This document shows positions 54,724-62,838 of a DNA stretch of 64,000 bases, piece by piece. This DNA is from Mitsuaria sp. GD03876 (lineage in GTDB: Bacteria; Pseudomonadota; Gammaproteobacteria; Burkholderiales; Burkholderiaceae_C). Within the stretch, counting starts at the first letter, position 1. Each line of letters opens with the position of its first letter. The notes beneath the pieces are model-generated. The model made no database searches. It was not told the DNA's origin and saw nothing but the letters and a program-made list of their open reading frames with translations. The position numbers and the translations under genes were made by a program. The stretch covers positions 1 to 64,000 of the forward strand of contig NZ_JAOCCU010000003.1 in assembly GCF_029840635.1 (NCBI RefSeq), in the 5' to 3' direction.

Positions 54724-55227
54724 TCAGCAGATGCGCAGCAGCGCGCCGTGGCCAGCGTCGGCGGTGGTCCGATAGAACCGGACCAGCGTCGGGAAGTGCA
54801 CCAGCAGGTAGTCGAGCGCCTCCTCGCCATCGCGCACCCAGATGTCGGGATAGATGTCGGCCTCGGCCATCGCGGCGGGATCGAAGGCGTCGCGGAGCTG
54901 GTCCTCGGTGATCGCGGCGAGCGCCGCGGCGATGTCGCGGACCTCCTCGGGGCCGAGGACGCGGCAGTCCTCCTCCTCGCTCAGCGGCTCGCCGCCGAGC
55001 ACGGCGCGCGCCAGCGGCGCGTCCTCGCCGGCGCCGGCCGCCTCGGCGATCGACAGCAGCAGGAAGTGCAGGCCGTGCCAGGCCTTGTCGATGTCGACGA
55101 TGCCCAGGCGGTCGAGGTCCTCGGCCTCGTCCTCCTCGCCGAGCAGGCGCTCGATGGCGTCAGGGTCGTCGAGCAGCTCGTTCGCGGTGGCGTCGTCGAT
55201 CGCTCGGAAGCTGGCGTAGAGCCCCAT
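54724..55227 (-). CDS. DUF1877 (YfbM-like) protein
   Basis: A 167-aa acidic cytoplasmic protein of the DUF1877/YfbM family: MGLYASFRAIDDATANELL, a stretch rich in Asp/Glu, WHGLHFLLL and ALDYLLVHFPTLVRFYRTTA near the end. No catalytic motif is known. The start at 55227 matches the family N-terminus; an upstream extension is not supported. It is read alone. Confidence 0.85.
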   Translation of the reverse strand: MGLYASFRAIDDATANELLDDPDAIERLLGEEDEAEDLDRLGIVDIDKAWHGLHFLLLSIAEAAGAGEDAPLARAVLGGEPLSEEEDCRVLGPEEVRDIAAALAAITEDQLRDAFDPAAMAEADIYPDIWVRDGEEALDYLLVHFPTLVRFYRTTADAGHGALLRIC

Positions 55228-55366
55228 GGTCTTCTCCCTGGCCGGTCGCGGCCGTGACGGTGATGACCGGCGATGGTAGTGGCTGGCGGACGGGCACGGC
55301 CTGGCGCGACAGCGGCCCGGCCGCGTCCTGGCGGGGCGTGGACTGGCCTCAGGCCGGCGCGGCACC

Positions 55367-56287
55367 TCAGGCCGGCTGCCGGACCACGAGCACCTTGAGC
55401 GCGCGCTCCTCGTCGATGTCGGCGAAGGCCGCGGGATTCGCGACGCGTTCGACGATCTCGAGTTCCGGCGCCTCGGCGGCCAGCGTCTCGCGCAGGAAGG
55501 CGGTGCCGAGCTTGGGCGTGTTCAGGCACACGAGCGCGTGGCCGCCCGGCGCGAGCAGCTCGGGCAGCTTGCGCGCGAGGCGGGCGTAGTCCTTGCTCGC
55601 GACGAAGCTGCCCTTCTGGTAGCTCGGCGGGTCCAGCACGACGAGGTCGTAGGGCGCGCCGCGACGGATCTTTCCCCAGGAGTTGAAGATGTCGTGGGCG
55701 TGGAAGGCCGCGCGGTCCTGCACGCCGTTGAGCTGGTGGTTGCGGCGGCCGGTGGCCAGCGGGCCGCGGGCCATGTCGTAGTTCTCCGCGGCGGCGGCGC
55801 CGGCGTGCAGCGCGGCGACCGAGAACGCGCAGGTGTAGGCGAAGAGGTTCAGCACCCGGCCGCCGGGGTGCGCCTGGGCCCAGCGTCGGACCCATCGGCG
55901 GCCCTCGGCCATGTCGAGGAAGAAGCCGTGGTTCTGGCCGTGCGGCAGGTTGACGAGGAAGCGCAGGCCGTCCTCCTCGACGATGTGCTCGTCGGGGATC
56001 GCGCCGGCCATCAGGCGGTTGGCGGGGCGGTTCTCGTCGCGGTGCTGGAAGAGCCAGTTCAGCGGCTCGCCCGGGGCGATGGCGGCCCAGCGCGCGGCGA
56101 GCGCGTCGCCGACGCGGACGAGGTCCTCGTCGGGCACCGGCGCGAAGCTGGTGAGCAGCCAGACCGGCGGGTAGAAGTCGAGCGCCCAGTGCTCGCAACC
56201 GGGGAAACGACCGCCCCGGCCGTGGAAGACACGACAGGCGTCGGTGGGCCGGGACAGGGTGGCGATGGCGTCGAGGAGGGCTTGCAT
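55367..56287 (-). CDS. Class I SAM-dependent methyltransferase (RlmK/RlmI-like)
   Basis: A 306-aa methyltransferase of the Methyltrans_SAM family related to the catalytic half of RlmI/RlmK, which modify 23S rRNA. SAM motifs RVLNLFAYTCAFSVAALHAGA and VVLDPPSYQKGSF (the DPPxY signature) are present. The N-terminal PUA domain of RlmI is absent. The substrate is most likely rRNA cytosine or guanine but is unproven. It stands alone. Confidence 0.85.
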   Translation of the reverse strand: MQALLDAIATLSRPTDACRVFHGRGGRFPGCEHWALDFYPPVWLLTSFAPVPDEDLVRVGDALAARWAAIAPGEPLNWLFQHRDENRPANRLMAGAIPDEHIVEEDGLRFLVNLPHGQNHGFFLDMAEGRRWVRRWAQAHPGGRVLNLFAYTCAFSVAALHAGAAAAENYDMARGPLATGRRNHQLNGVQDRAAFHAHDIFNSWGKIRRGAPYDLVVLDPPSYQKGSFVASKDYARLARKLPELLAPGGHALVCLNTPKLGTAFLRETLAAEAPELEIVERVANPAAFADIDEERALKVLVVRQPA

Positions 56288-56393
56288 GCGGGAGGCTCGG
56301 GGAGGGGCGCAAGTGTAGACAGCGCCTGACTCGCATGAGCCGGCTCCCTTTCGCTATTTTCGAGATCATGGTGATCGCGCTAAGCTGACGGCC

Positions 56394-57146
56394 ATGAGTT
56401 CGTCCAAGCACATCGCCGCTGTTCCCGTGTCGCGACGCCGCCGCGGGACGGCCCTTCCGCCAGTCGCGATGGAGCCCGAGGCGCCGCGCCGCAGATCGAA
56501 GCCCATGCGTCTCACGCCTGGCGCGGACAGCGGCGCGCCGGAGTCCGTCAGCGCCGCCATCCAGCGTGCGCTGGCGATCTGCGCGCATCTCAGCGAAGGC
56601 GATGCCTATCCCGAGCCAGAGGCCCTGGCCGACGTGCACCGGATGCTGGAGAAGTCCTTGAATGAGCTGGAGGTGTTGGCGCAGTCGGTGATGCGCGTGC
56701 GAGACCAGGAGTTCGGCGATCGCCGCGTCCAGTTGGAGTACTTGGCCGATCCCCGGCGCCCGGGCGCGGTGCTGATCAGCCTGGTTCCGTTGTCGCCGCC
56801 CGCGGCGTCGGACCACGGGACCGACCGGATCCGGACTTCCGAAGCCGCGCGCATCCTTGGGCTGAGCCGCCCCCATGTCGCGATGCTCAGTGACCTGGGA
56901 CTGCTGGGTCCCGTCGCGATGACCGAAGGCGGGCAACGGCGGCTCACGCGAGAAGGCGTGCTCGCCTATCAGGCGCAGCAGACACGGGAGCGCGCGGCCC
57001 TGGACGCGATCGAGGACGCGACGCAGGAGTTGCGCGCACGGGAACACGAGGAACTCCTGGGTCTCGCGCCGGCGGCGAAGGCACCTCGGCCCCCGGCCTC
57101 GAAGCGCGAGCGCCGAGCGCCAAAACGTGGTCAAGGCGGTCGATGA
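56394..57146 (+). CDS. HTH (excisionase-type) protein, antitoxin-like
   Basis: A 250-aa protein. The C-terminal half has a MerR/excisionase-type HTH (RIRTSEAARILGLSRPHVAM, LGPVAMTEGGQRRLTREGVLAY) followed by a charged helix RAALDAIEDATQEL. The N-terminus is basic and poorly ordered. The layout (beta-rich middle, HTH, charged tail) resembles antitoxins that repress PIN-domain toxin operons, but no intact toxin follows; at 57127-57249 there is only a 40-codon frame whose resemblance to a PIN fragment is weak. GC is lower than the neighbours around 56340-56400. Function as antitoxin is inference. Confidence 0.6.
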   Translation: MSSSKHIAAVPVSRRRRGTALPPVAMEPEAPRRRSKPMRLTPGADSGAPESVSAAIQRALAICAHLSEGDAYPEPEALADVHRMLEKSLNELEVLAQSVMRVRDQEFGDRRVQLEYLADPRRPGAVLISLVPLSPPAASDHGTDRIRTSEAARILGLSRPHVAMLSDLGLLGPVAMTEGGQRRLTREGVLAYQAQQTRERAALDAIEDATQELRAREHEELLGLAPAAKAPRPPASKRERRAPKRGQGGR

Positions 57147-57338
57147 AGCGATCGGTGGTGTGCCCGGGCGGATCCTCATCCAGGTATTGAGCAACTCTGG
57201 CTGCCGAGGTACGGCGAAGGCGCTGGCCTCGCTGTGGCGTTTCAACTGACGCAACCCCTGCCGGAGGGATGTCCCAATTGTCACCGACTGCTTACAGTTC
57301 GCGCCGATCACAACAACGACGGTTTCAGGGAGGGCGCC

Positions 57339-57809
57339 ATGGCAGTGTGGGCGCGAGCAAACAAGGGACGGAACGCCGTCCGGGCGGGTCTGCGGTCGGC
57401 CGCGATGGCGATCGTCCTGAGCGTGCCGGCGATGGCCGCGCAGGCGCAGCAGGTCTACAAGTGGGTCGACGCGGACGGCCGCGTCCAGTACTCCGAGCGC
57501 AAACCGACCGACGCCGGCACCCGCCACACCGAGATCAAGCCGCCTCCGCCGGCCCAGCCGGTCCCGCCGCCACCGCCGCCGAGACCGAAACCCACGCCCT
57601 CGAAACCGCTTCATCCGCCCGTCGCCACGCCTGAGGCCCCGAAAGGCCCGCCGGTGCTGTCCAAGGGCCTCAACCGCGAGACCGACGCCTACCGCTGCGC
57701 GCTCGCCCGCGACATCCTGAGCGGCTCGATGGTGCATTCGAACGGCAAGCCGACCGACGACTACGACCGCCGCACCGCGCAAGGCGATATCTCCTCGTTC
57801 TGCAAATAA
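57339..57809 (+). CDS. DUF4124 exported protein
   Basis: A 156-aa protein: signal peptide (about 1-34, ending AAQAQQ), DUF4124 domain (QVYKWVDADGRVQYSERKP), a Pro-rich linker, and a C-terminal region with two Cys (RCALA, SSFCK). DUF4124 proteins are common periplasmic proteins of Burkholderiales with unknown role. GGGAGG precedes the ATG at 57339; the longer in-frame extension upstream is not supported. Confidence 0.75.
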   Translation: MAVWARANKGRNAVRAGLRSAAMAIVLSVPAMAAQAQQVYKWVDADGRVQYSERKPTDAGTRHTEIKPPPPAQPVPPPPPPRPKPTPSKPLHPPVATPEAPKGPPVLSKGLNRETDAYRCALARDILSGSMVHSNGKPTDDYDRRTAQGDISSFCK

Positions 57810-57830
57810 AGCGGGCGACTGCGGCACCTG

Positions 57831-58114
57831 TCATGTCGCCAAAAGTCGCTTTTCGCGACACGTTCCGGCGACGTGTCGCTGGCGACGACATGACCGGTCT
57901 CTCATGTCGCCAAAACTCGATTTCTGCGACACGTTCCGGCGATATGTCGCCGGCGACGACATGAGCGATCTCTCATGTCGTCGAAAGTCGATTTCTGCGA
58001 CACGTTCCAGCGATATGTCGCCGGCGACGACATGACGGGTCTCTCATGTCGCCAAAACTCGATTTCTGCGACACGTTCTGTCGACGTGTCGTCGGCAGCG
58101 ACAGACCGCGAACG
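57831..58114. repeat. Array of four 71-bp tandem palindromic repeats
   Basis: Units begin at 57831, 57902, 57973 and 58044, exactly 71 bp apart, the last diverging near its end. Each has outer arms TCATGTCG (1-8) and CGACATGA (56-63) and inner arms around GCGACACGT (25-33) and ACGTGTCGC (41-49). Copies 1 and 4 keep perfect inner arms; in copies 2 and 3 the arm reads ata/cgt with partial pairing. The last eight bases of a unit vary slightly (ccggtctc, gcgatctc, cgggtctc). The array fills the space between the DUF4124 and EF-hand genes. No CRISPR-style unique spacers exist. Function unknown. Confidence 0.9.
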
Positions 58115-58205
58115 GTGGATGCCCCGTTGACGTAGCTTTACCCACGCCTCATCAACCCTGCGCATCCCGCTGCGACGCTGTGGGCTCCACTTCAGCGGAG
58201 TTCCC

Positions 58206-58490
58206 ATGAAAGCAGTCCTGACCGCCATGGCCGGCGCCTTGATCGCCACCCTGGCCCTCATCGCCCTGCCCGCGCAGGCCCAGAGCGGCAAGGCCGCCCA
58301 GAAGCTCGAGGAACGCTTCGCCGCCGCGGACAAGGACCACGACGGCAAGCTGACCAAGGCCGAAGCCGAGGCCGGCATGCCCCGCCTGGCCAAGCACTTC
58401 GACGAAGTCGACACGCAGAAGACCGGCTCGGTCACCCTCGACCAGGTCCGCCAGTACGCCGCCAGCCAGCGCAAGGACCGCAAGAAGTAA
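58206..58490 (+). CDS. Small exported EF-hand protein
   Basis: A 94-aa protein with signal peptide (about 1-25, ALPAQA-Q) and one canonical EF-hand loop DKDHDGKLTKAE (12-residue pattern with Asp, Asp, Asp and Glu ligands), plus a degenerate second loop DTQKTGSVTLDQ. It probably binds Ca2+ in the periplasm. It is followed by a hairpin at 58550. Confidence 0.8.
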   Translation: MKAVLTAMAGALIATLALIALPAQAQSGKAAQKLEERFAAADKDHDGKLTKAEAEAGMPRLAKHFDEVDTQKTGSVTLDQVRQYAASQRKDRKK

Positions 58491-58549
58491 CTCGGCCATC
58501 GCTCGCGGCTCGCGGTTCGCGGGCATCCAGGCCCGAGTTCGCTCCCCCA

Positions 58550-58584
58550 CGCGGCGCCCCGCCCTCCCCGGCGTGGGCGCCGCG
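58550..58584 (+). terminator. Hairpin after the EF-hand gene
   Basis: CGCGGCGCCC (58550-58559) pairs with GGGCGCCGCG (58575-58584); CGCC/GGCG extend it inside. It lies 60 nt after the EF-hand stop. No T-run follows, but it is the only strong structure between this gene and the export operon. Confidence 0.55.
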
Positions 58585-58912
58585 CCACATTCAGACGCGA
58601 TTCACCGACATCGCCTTCGATCCGAAGGGTTGCTCGCTGACAGACATCCATCAACCAGCTTGTGGAGTCTCGCGACACGCCGCGCCATTCCCTCCGCTCC
58701 AGCCCACCCGCATTGACTGTCGGGCTCCTCACATCGAATGCAACGCTGACTCGATGAGGGCGGCGGCGTTCACAAACGGGCGGGGCAGCACGATTCCCTG
58801 GCCGGATCAATCCTCATTCGGAGCCCCCTCCGCGCCCTCGCCGCGACCGCCGCCAACGGCAAAAGAATCCGCTCCATCGCAACCCAACAGCGCCGACGGC
58901 GACCAGCGGATC
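58585..58912 (+). promoter_or_regulatory. Upstream region of the peptide-export operon
   Basis: A 328-nt stretch without a supported gene. TTGACT at 58713 is a good -35 match, but no clear -10 lies 16-18 bases on. An in-frame ATG at 58754 would add 53 low-complexity residues to the HlyD-type protein and is considered unlikely. The operon promoter is expected here. Confidence 0.3.
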
Positions 58913-60193
58913 ATGTTTCGAGCGGCAGTCACGCAATCCCAGCAAGCCTCCTGGATGGGCACCATCCGGGTCGCGCAACGGCCGGCCTTCGGTGTCGTCG
59001 CCGGCATCGCGCTGGTGCTGGCGCTCGCGCTGATCGCCTTCGCGCTGCTCGGGCAGGTGTCGCGCAAGTCCCGCGTGCCGGGCCTCTTGATGCCGGTCGG
59101 CGGCCTGCTGCAGGTCGCGTCGCCGTTGGCCGGACAGGTCCAGGCGGTGCTCGTCGGCGAAGGCGACGCGGTCCGCCGCGGACAGCCGCTGTTGCGGGTC
59201 CACAGCGAACGGCAGGTCGACGGCGGCGACATGACCGCGCTGACCCTGCGCGCGATCCAGGCCCGCCGGGACAGCCTCGCGACCGAACGCCGCCTGCAGG
59301 CCCGGCAATCGGAGGAGCGCCGCCAGACGATCGACGACCGGCTCGCCAGCCTGCGCGCGGAGACGTCCCAGGCGCGCGAGGAACTGGAGATGGTTCGCCA
59401 ACGCGTCGAGCTCGCCCGGCGCAGCCGCCAGCGCTACGTGGAGCTGGCCTCGCGCGGCTTCGTGCCGGAGACGCAGGCGCAGCAACGGGACGAGGAGCTG
59501 CTCGACCTGCAGGCCCGCGAGCGGGGCGCGCAGCGATCGATCGAGACGCTGACGCGGGAGGCGAAGACGCTGGAGGCGGAGCTGGTCGCCCTGCCGACGA
59601 CGCTGGCGACCACGATGGCGCAGCTCGACCGCGGGGTCGCGCAGCTCGAGCAGGAACGCGCGGAACTCGAGGCCCGCACCGGCGTCACCGTCACCGCGCC
59701 GCGCGACGGCCACGTCAGCGCGCTACCGCTGCACGCGGGGCAGGCGGTCCTCGCCGGACAGACGCTGGCGACGCTGACGCCCGGGGCCGAAACCCTCTTG
59801 CCCAGCGCCGGGCCGCGCCTCGTCGCCCAGCTCTACGCCCCCAGCCGCACGGTCGGTTTCATCCAGCCCGGCCAGCCGGTATGGCTGCGCTACGCCGCCT
59901 ACCCGTACCAGAAGTTCGGCATGGCCAAGGGCGAGGTCGCCCATGTGAGCGCCACGCCGATCGCGCCGCAGGACCTGCCCGCCGGCCAGGGCCAGGCGCT
60001 GGTCAGCGCGGCGCAGGCCAACGAGCCGCTGTACCGGATCGACGTGCGGCTGGACCGCCAGGACATCGCCGCCTACGGGCGCCCGGTCCCGCTGCGCGCC
60101 GGCATGGCGCTGGACGCGGACGTGAGCCTGGAGCACCGGCGCATCTGGGAATGGCTGCTGGAGCCGCTGCTGGCGACGACCCAGCGGCTCTAG
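58913..60193 (+). CDS. HlyD-family membrane fusion protein of the peptide exporter
   Basis: A 426-aa periplasmic adaptor: membrane helix about 27-52, then a beta-barrel/lipoyl half-motif (GLLMPVGGLLQVASPLAGQVQAVLVGEGDAV), a long coiled coil with LATERRLQARQSEERRQTID and ELEMVRQRVELARRSRQRYV, and a second lipoyl half (VTAPRDGHVSALPLHAGQAV). It matches the bacteriocin-secretion HlyD type. It heads an operon with a double-glycine peptide and a C39 ABC exporter, and would link that exporter to an outer-membrane TolC protein encoded elsewhere. MFRAAV at 58913 matches family N-termini; a recognisable ribosome site is weak. Confidence 0.82.
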   Translation: MFRAAVTQSQQASWMGTIRVAQRPAFGVVAGIALVLALALIAFALLGQVSRKSRVPGLLMPVGGLLQVASPLAGQVQAVLVGEGDAVRRGQPLLRVHSERQVDGGDMTALTLRAIQARRDSLATERRLQARQSEERRQTIDDRLASLRAETSQAREELEMVRQRVELARRSRQRYVELASRGFVPETQAQQRDEELLDLQARERGAQRSIETLTREAKTLEAELVALPTTLATTMAQLDRGVAQLEQERAELEARTGVTVTAPRDGHVSALPLHAGQAVLAGQTLATLTPGAETLLPSAGPRLVAQLYAPSRTVGFIQPGQPVWLRYAAYPYQKFGMAKGEVAHVSATPIAPQDLPAGQGQALVSAAQANEPLYRIDVRLDRQDIAAYGRPVPLRAGMALDADVSLEHRRIWEWLLEPLLATTQRL

Positions 60194-60281
60194 CGACGCA
60201 ACCCCTTTTCCGGCGGCGAGCGATCGACGCCGGGGAAACGGCGGCCGACCGATTTCGGCCTTTCACCTGAGGATGTTTGAC

Positions 60282-60422
60282 ATGCAAGAACTGACCCAAG
60301 ACGAGATCGACCAGGTCCACGGCGGCATCTCTCCCTTCTTCGGCTACCTGCTGTACTGCGTGGCCGCCTATGTCCTGGACAAGATGGGCGACTTCTTCGA
60401 GCCCGATCCGCGCGCCGAATGA
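60282..60422 (+). CDS. Double-glycine leader peptide (bacteriocin-like), cargo of the exporter
   Basis: A 46-aa small gene, easily missed. The leader MQELTQDEIDQVHGG fits the double-glycine consensus exactly: Leu at -12, Glu at -8, Ile at -7, Val at -4 and Gly-Gly at -2/-1. Cleavage after Gly15 would release a 31-residue peptide (ISPFFGYLLYCVAAYVLDKM onwards), hydrophobic with a single Cys and an acidic C-terminus ending EPDPRAE. It is unlike known class IIa bacteriocins. TGAGGA lies eight bases before the ATG. It follows the HlyD gene by 88 nt and precedes the C39-peptidase exporter that would cleave and secrete it. Role (bacteriocin, signal or microcin) is unknown. Confidence 0.8.
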   Translation: MQELTQDEIDQVHGGISPFFGYLLYCVAAYVLDKMGDFFEPDPRAE

Positions 60423-60504
60423 TCGGCAGACGCCGGCCGGGGCCCCCGCCCGGCACCCCTGGCGCGGCCCGGCGGCCGACGGACCGTGCCTTGATCCTTG
60501 ATCC

Positions 60505-60536
60505 GCGGGCGCTTCACCTCTCGGTGCGGCGCCCGC
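60505..60536 (+). terminator. Hairpin between the peptide gene and the exporter gene
   Basis: GCGGGCGC (60505-60512) pairs with GCGCCCGC (60529-60536), with CACC/GGTG pairing inside a TCTC loop. A pyrimidine tract (ctcttccc) follows. In peptide operons such a hairpin often lowers expression of the exporter relative to the peptide, so this is probably an attenuator. Confidence 0.55.
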
Positions 60537-60615
60537 CTCTTCCCACCGCCGTCCCGATGCCCTGCCTGCCGCCGCCCGGCTTCCCGCCGCCTCGCCTTTC
60601 CCCGCCACGACGTCC

Positions 60616-60699
60616 ATGAAACGCACCCTGCTGACCGCCCTGCTGGCGCTCCTGTCGATCGCCGTCCTGCAGGCGTTCGCCACCTGGCCCGACCGATGA
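60616..60699 (+). CDS. 27-aa membrane peptide coupled to the exporter gene
   Basis: A 27-residue frame (MKRTLLTALLALLSIAVLQA then FATWPDR) that encodes one positively charged N-terminus and one hydrophobic helix. Its TGA overlaps the ATG of the ABC exporter (ATGA), so translation of the exporter may depend on it. No Shine-Dalgarno is obvious before its ATG. It could be a genuine small membrane protein of the exporter or only a coupling leader. Confidence 0.5.
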   Translation: MKRTLLTALLALLSIAVLQAFATWPDR

Positions 60700-62810
60700 G
60701 CCGCCTCGCCCCCCTCCTCCAGGCGGAGGCCGCCGAATGCGGCCTGGCCTGCCTGGCGATGGTCGCCGCCGCGCACGGCACCTCGGCGACGCTGCCGGAG
60801 CTGCGGCGCCGCTTCCCCGCCGCGCTGAAGGGCATGCGGCTGCAGGATCTGCTCGACGTCGCCGCCGGGCTGGGTTTCTCCGGCCGGCCGTTGAAGCTGG
60901 AACTGACCCAGCTGCGCCAGCTGACGCTGCCCTGCATCCTCCACTGGGACATGAACCACTTCGTCGTGCTGACGAAGGTCCGCGGCGACACCGTCACCCT
61001 GCTCGACCCGGCCGTCGGCGAGCGCCGGCTGAGCCTGGACGAGGTCTCCCCGCATTTCACCGGCGTCGCCCTCGAGCTGACGCCGAATGCCGAGTTCAAG
61101 CCCGCCACCCCGCCGCCGCGCGTGTCGTTGCGCGCGCTGACCGGCCGGGTGCTCGGGCTGCGCGGCGCGCTGCTCCAGATCCTGCTGGTGGCGCTGGTGC
61201 TGGAGCTCTTCGCCATCGTCGCGCCGCTGTGCAACCAACTGATCGTCGACGACGTCCTCACCTCCGGCGACCGCGACCTGCTGAAGGTCCTGGTGATCGG
61301 CTTCGGCCTGCTGCTGCTCACGCAGACGGCGCTGGGCCTGGCGCGCTCCTGGATGCTGATCCTGCTGACACAGACCTTGTCGCTGCAGTGGCGGGGCAAC
61401 GCCTTCGCCCACCTGCTGCGGCTGCCGGTGGCGTTCTTCGAGAAACGCCACCTCGGCGACATCACCTCGCGCTTCGGCGCCGTGGACGCGATCCAGAAGA
61501 CGCTGACCACCGCCGCGATCGAGGCGGTGCTGGACGGCGTCATGGGCGTCGCCGCGCTGGTCATGATGCTGGTCTATGCGTGGCAACTGGCGCTGGTGGT
61601 GATCGTCGCCTGCGCGCTGTACGCGCTGCTGCGCTGGGCCGCCTACCGGCCGCTGCGCGACGCGTCGGCCGAGCGCCTGGTCGTCGCCGCGCGCGAAAGC
61701 ACGCACTTCCTCGAGACGCTGCGCGCGATGACGCCGCTCAAGCTCTTCGGCCGCGACCAGGAGCGGCGCAGCCAATGGCAGAACCTGATCGTCGAGGTGC
61801 AGAACCGCGACGTCCGCACCGCGAAGCTGACGATGGCGATGGGGGTGGCCAACACCTTCGTCTTCGGCATCGAGAACCTGCTGGTGCTGTACCTGGGCGC
61901 GTCGCTGATCCTGGACGGCCAGCACGGCGGCGCCGGCGCGGCGGCGAGCGTCATGACGGTCGGCATGCTGTTCGCCTTCCTCAGCTACAAGACCCAGTTC
62001 ACCGGCCGCGTGTCGGCGCTGATCAATTACGTGGTCGAGCTGCGGATGCTGGGCCTGCACGCCGAGCGCCTGGCCGACATCGCGCTGGAGCCGCCGGAGC
62101 CCGACGAGGCGGTGGCCTGCGACCTCGCGCACCTGGATGCCAGCCTGGAGCTGCGCGACGTCGGGTTCCGCCACGGCGACCGGGAGCCGTGGCTGCTGCG
62201 GCACGCGAATTTGGTGGTGCCGGCGGGCGAGAGCCTGGCGATCACCGGGCCGAGCGGCTCGGGCAAGACGACGTTGATGAAGCTGCTGCTGGGCCTGCTG
62301 GAGCCGGTCGAGGGCGAGGTGCTCTACGGCGGCATCCCGATGCGGCAACTCGGGCTGCGCAACGTGCGCCGGCGGATCGGCACGGTGATGCAGGAGGACG
62401 TGCTGCTGACGGGCTCGCTGGCGGACAACATCGCGTTCTTCGACGCGCGGCCGGATGCCGAGCGGGTGCAGGCCTGCGCGGCGCTGGCCGAGGTGCACGA
62501 GGACATCCGCCGGATGCCGATGGGCTACCAGACGCTGGTGGGGGACCTGGGGAGCGGGCTGTCGGGCGGCCAGAAGCAGCGGGTGCTGCTGGCGCGGGCG
62601 CTGTACTGCGGGCCGCGGATCCTGGCGCTGGACGAGGCGACCAGCCACCTGGACGTGCCCTGCGAGCGGGCGGTGACGGCGAACCTGGCGCGCTTGCCGG
62701 TGACGCGGCTGGTGATCGCGCACCGGCCGGACACGATCGCCGGCGCGGAGCGCGTGGTGACGCTGGCGGGCGGCCGGCTCGACGAGAGACCGCGGATCGC
62801 CGCGGGCTGA
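60696..62810 (+). CDS. C39-peptidase ABC exporter (PCAT/CvaB type)
   Basis: A 704-aa peptidase-containing ABC transporter. The C39 domain is complete: Gln9, Cys15 in QAEAAECGLACL, His88 (WDMNHFVVL) and Asp104 (LLDPAVGER), so it should cleave double-glycine leaders. Six membrane helices follow (about 145-430), then an ATPase with Walker A GPSGSGKTT (518-526), signature LSGGQKQR (622-629), Walker B ILALDEAT (642-649) and the switch His676. With the HlyD-type protein and the 46-aa peptide it forms a self-contained leader-cleaving export system. The start ATG overlaps the small peptide stop. Confidence 0.92.
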   Translation: MSRLAPLLQAEAAECGLACLAMVAAAHGTSATLPELRRRFPAALKGMRLQDLLDVAAGLGFSGRPLKLELTQLRQLTLPCILHWDMNHFVVLTKVRGDTVTLLDPAVGERRLSLDEVSPHFTGVALELTPNAEFKPATPPPRVSLRALTGRVLGLRGALLQILLVALVLELFAIVAPLCNQLIVDDVLTSGDRDLLKVLVIGFGLLLLTQTALGLARSWMLILLTQTLSLQWRGNAFAHLLRLPVAFFEKRHLGDITSRFGAVDAIQKTLTTAAIEAVLDGVMGVAALVMMLVYAWQLALVVIVACALYALLRWAAYRPLRDASAERLVVAARESTHFLETLRAMTPLKLFGRDQERRSQWQNLIVEVQNRDVRTAKLTMAMGVANTFVFGIENLLVLYLGASLILDGQHGGAGAAASVMTVGMLFAFLSYKTQFTGRVSALINYVVELRMLGLHAERLADIALEPPEPDEAVACDLAHLDASLELRDVGFRHGDREPWLLRHANLVVPAGESLAITGPSGSGKTTLMKLLLGLLEPVEGEVLYGGIPMRQLGLRNVRRRIGTVMQEDVLLTGSLADNIAFFDARPDAERVQACAALAEVHEDIRRMPMGYQTLVGDLGSGLSGGQKQRVLLARALYCGPRILALDEATSHLDVPCERAVTANLARLPVTRLVIAHRPDTIAGAERVVTLAGGRLDERPRIAAG

Positions 62811-62838
62811 GGTCGGGCGGCCGGGCCGGCGCCGGGGC

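Noticed and set aside
57831-58114. CRISPR array
   Set aside because: The conserved part is about 63 of 71 bp, the remaining bases are near-identical between units, and no cas gene is in the window.
57902-58810. A 302-codon minus-strand frame through the 71-bp repeats and the EF-hand gene
   Set aside because: It merely reads through the repeat units, giving repeated peptides, and is antisense to a gene with a clear signal peptide and EF-hand.
60003-62723. A 906-codon open frame on the minus strand over the exporter and fusion-protein genes
   Set aside because: It is a shadow of the real plus-strand genes: composition is rich in His, Gln, Arg and Ala with no family motif, as expected from antisense reading of high-GC codons. 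Similar long shadows lie across most of the window.
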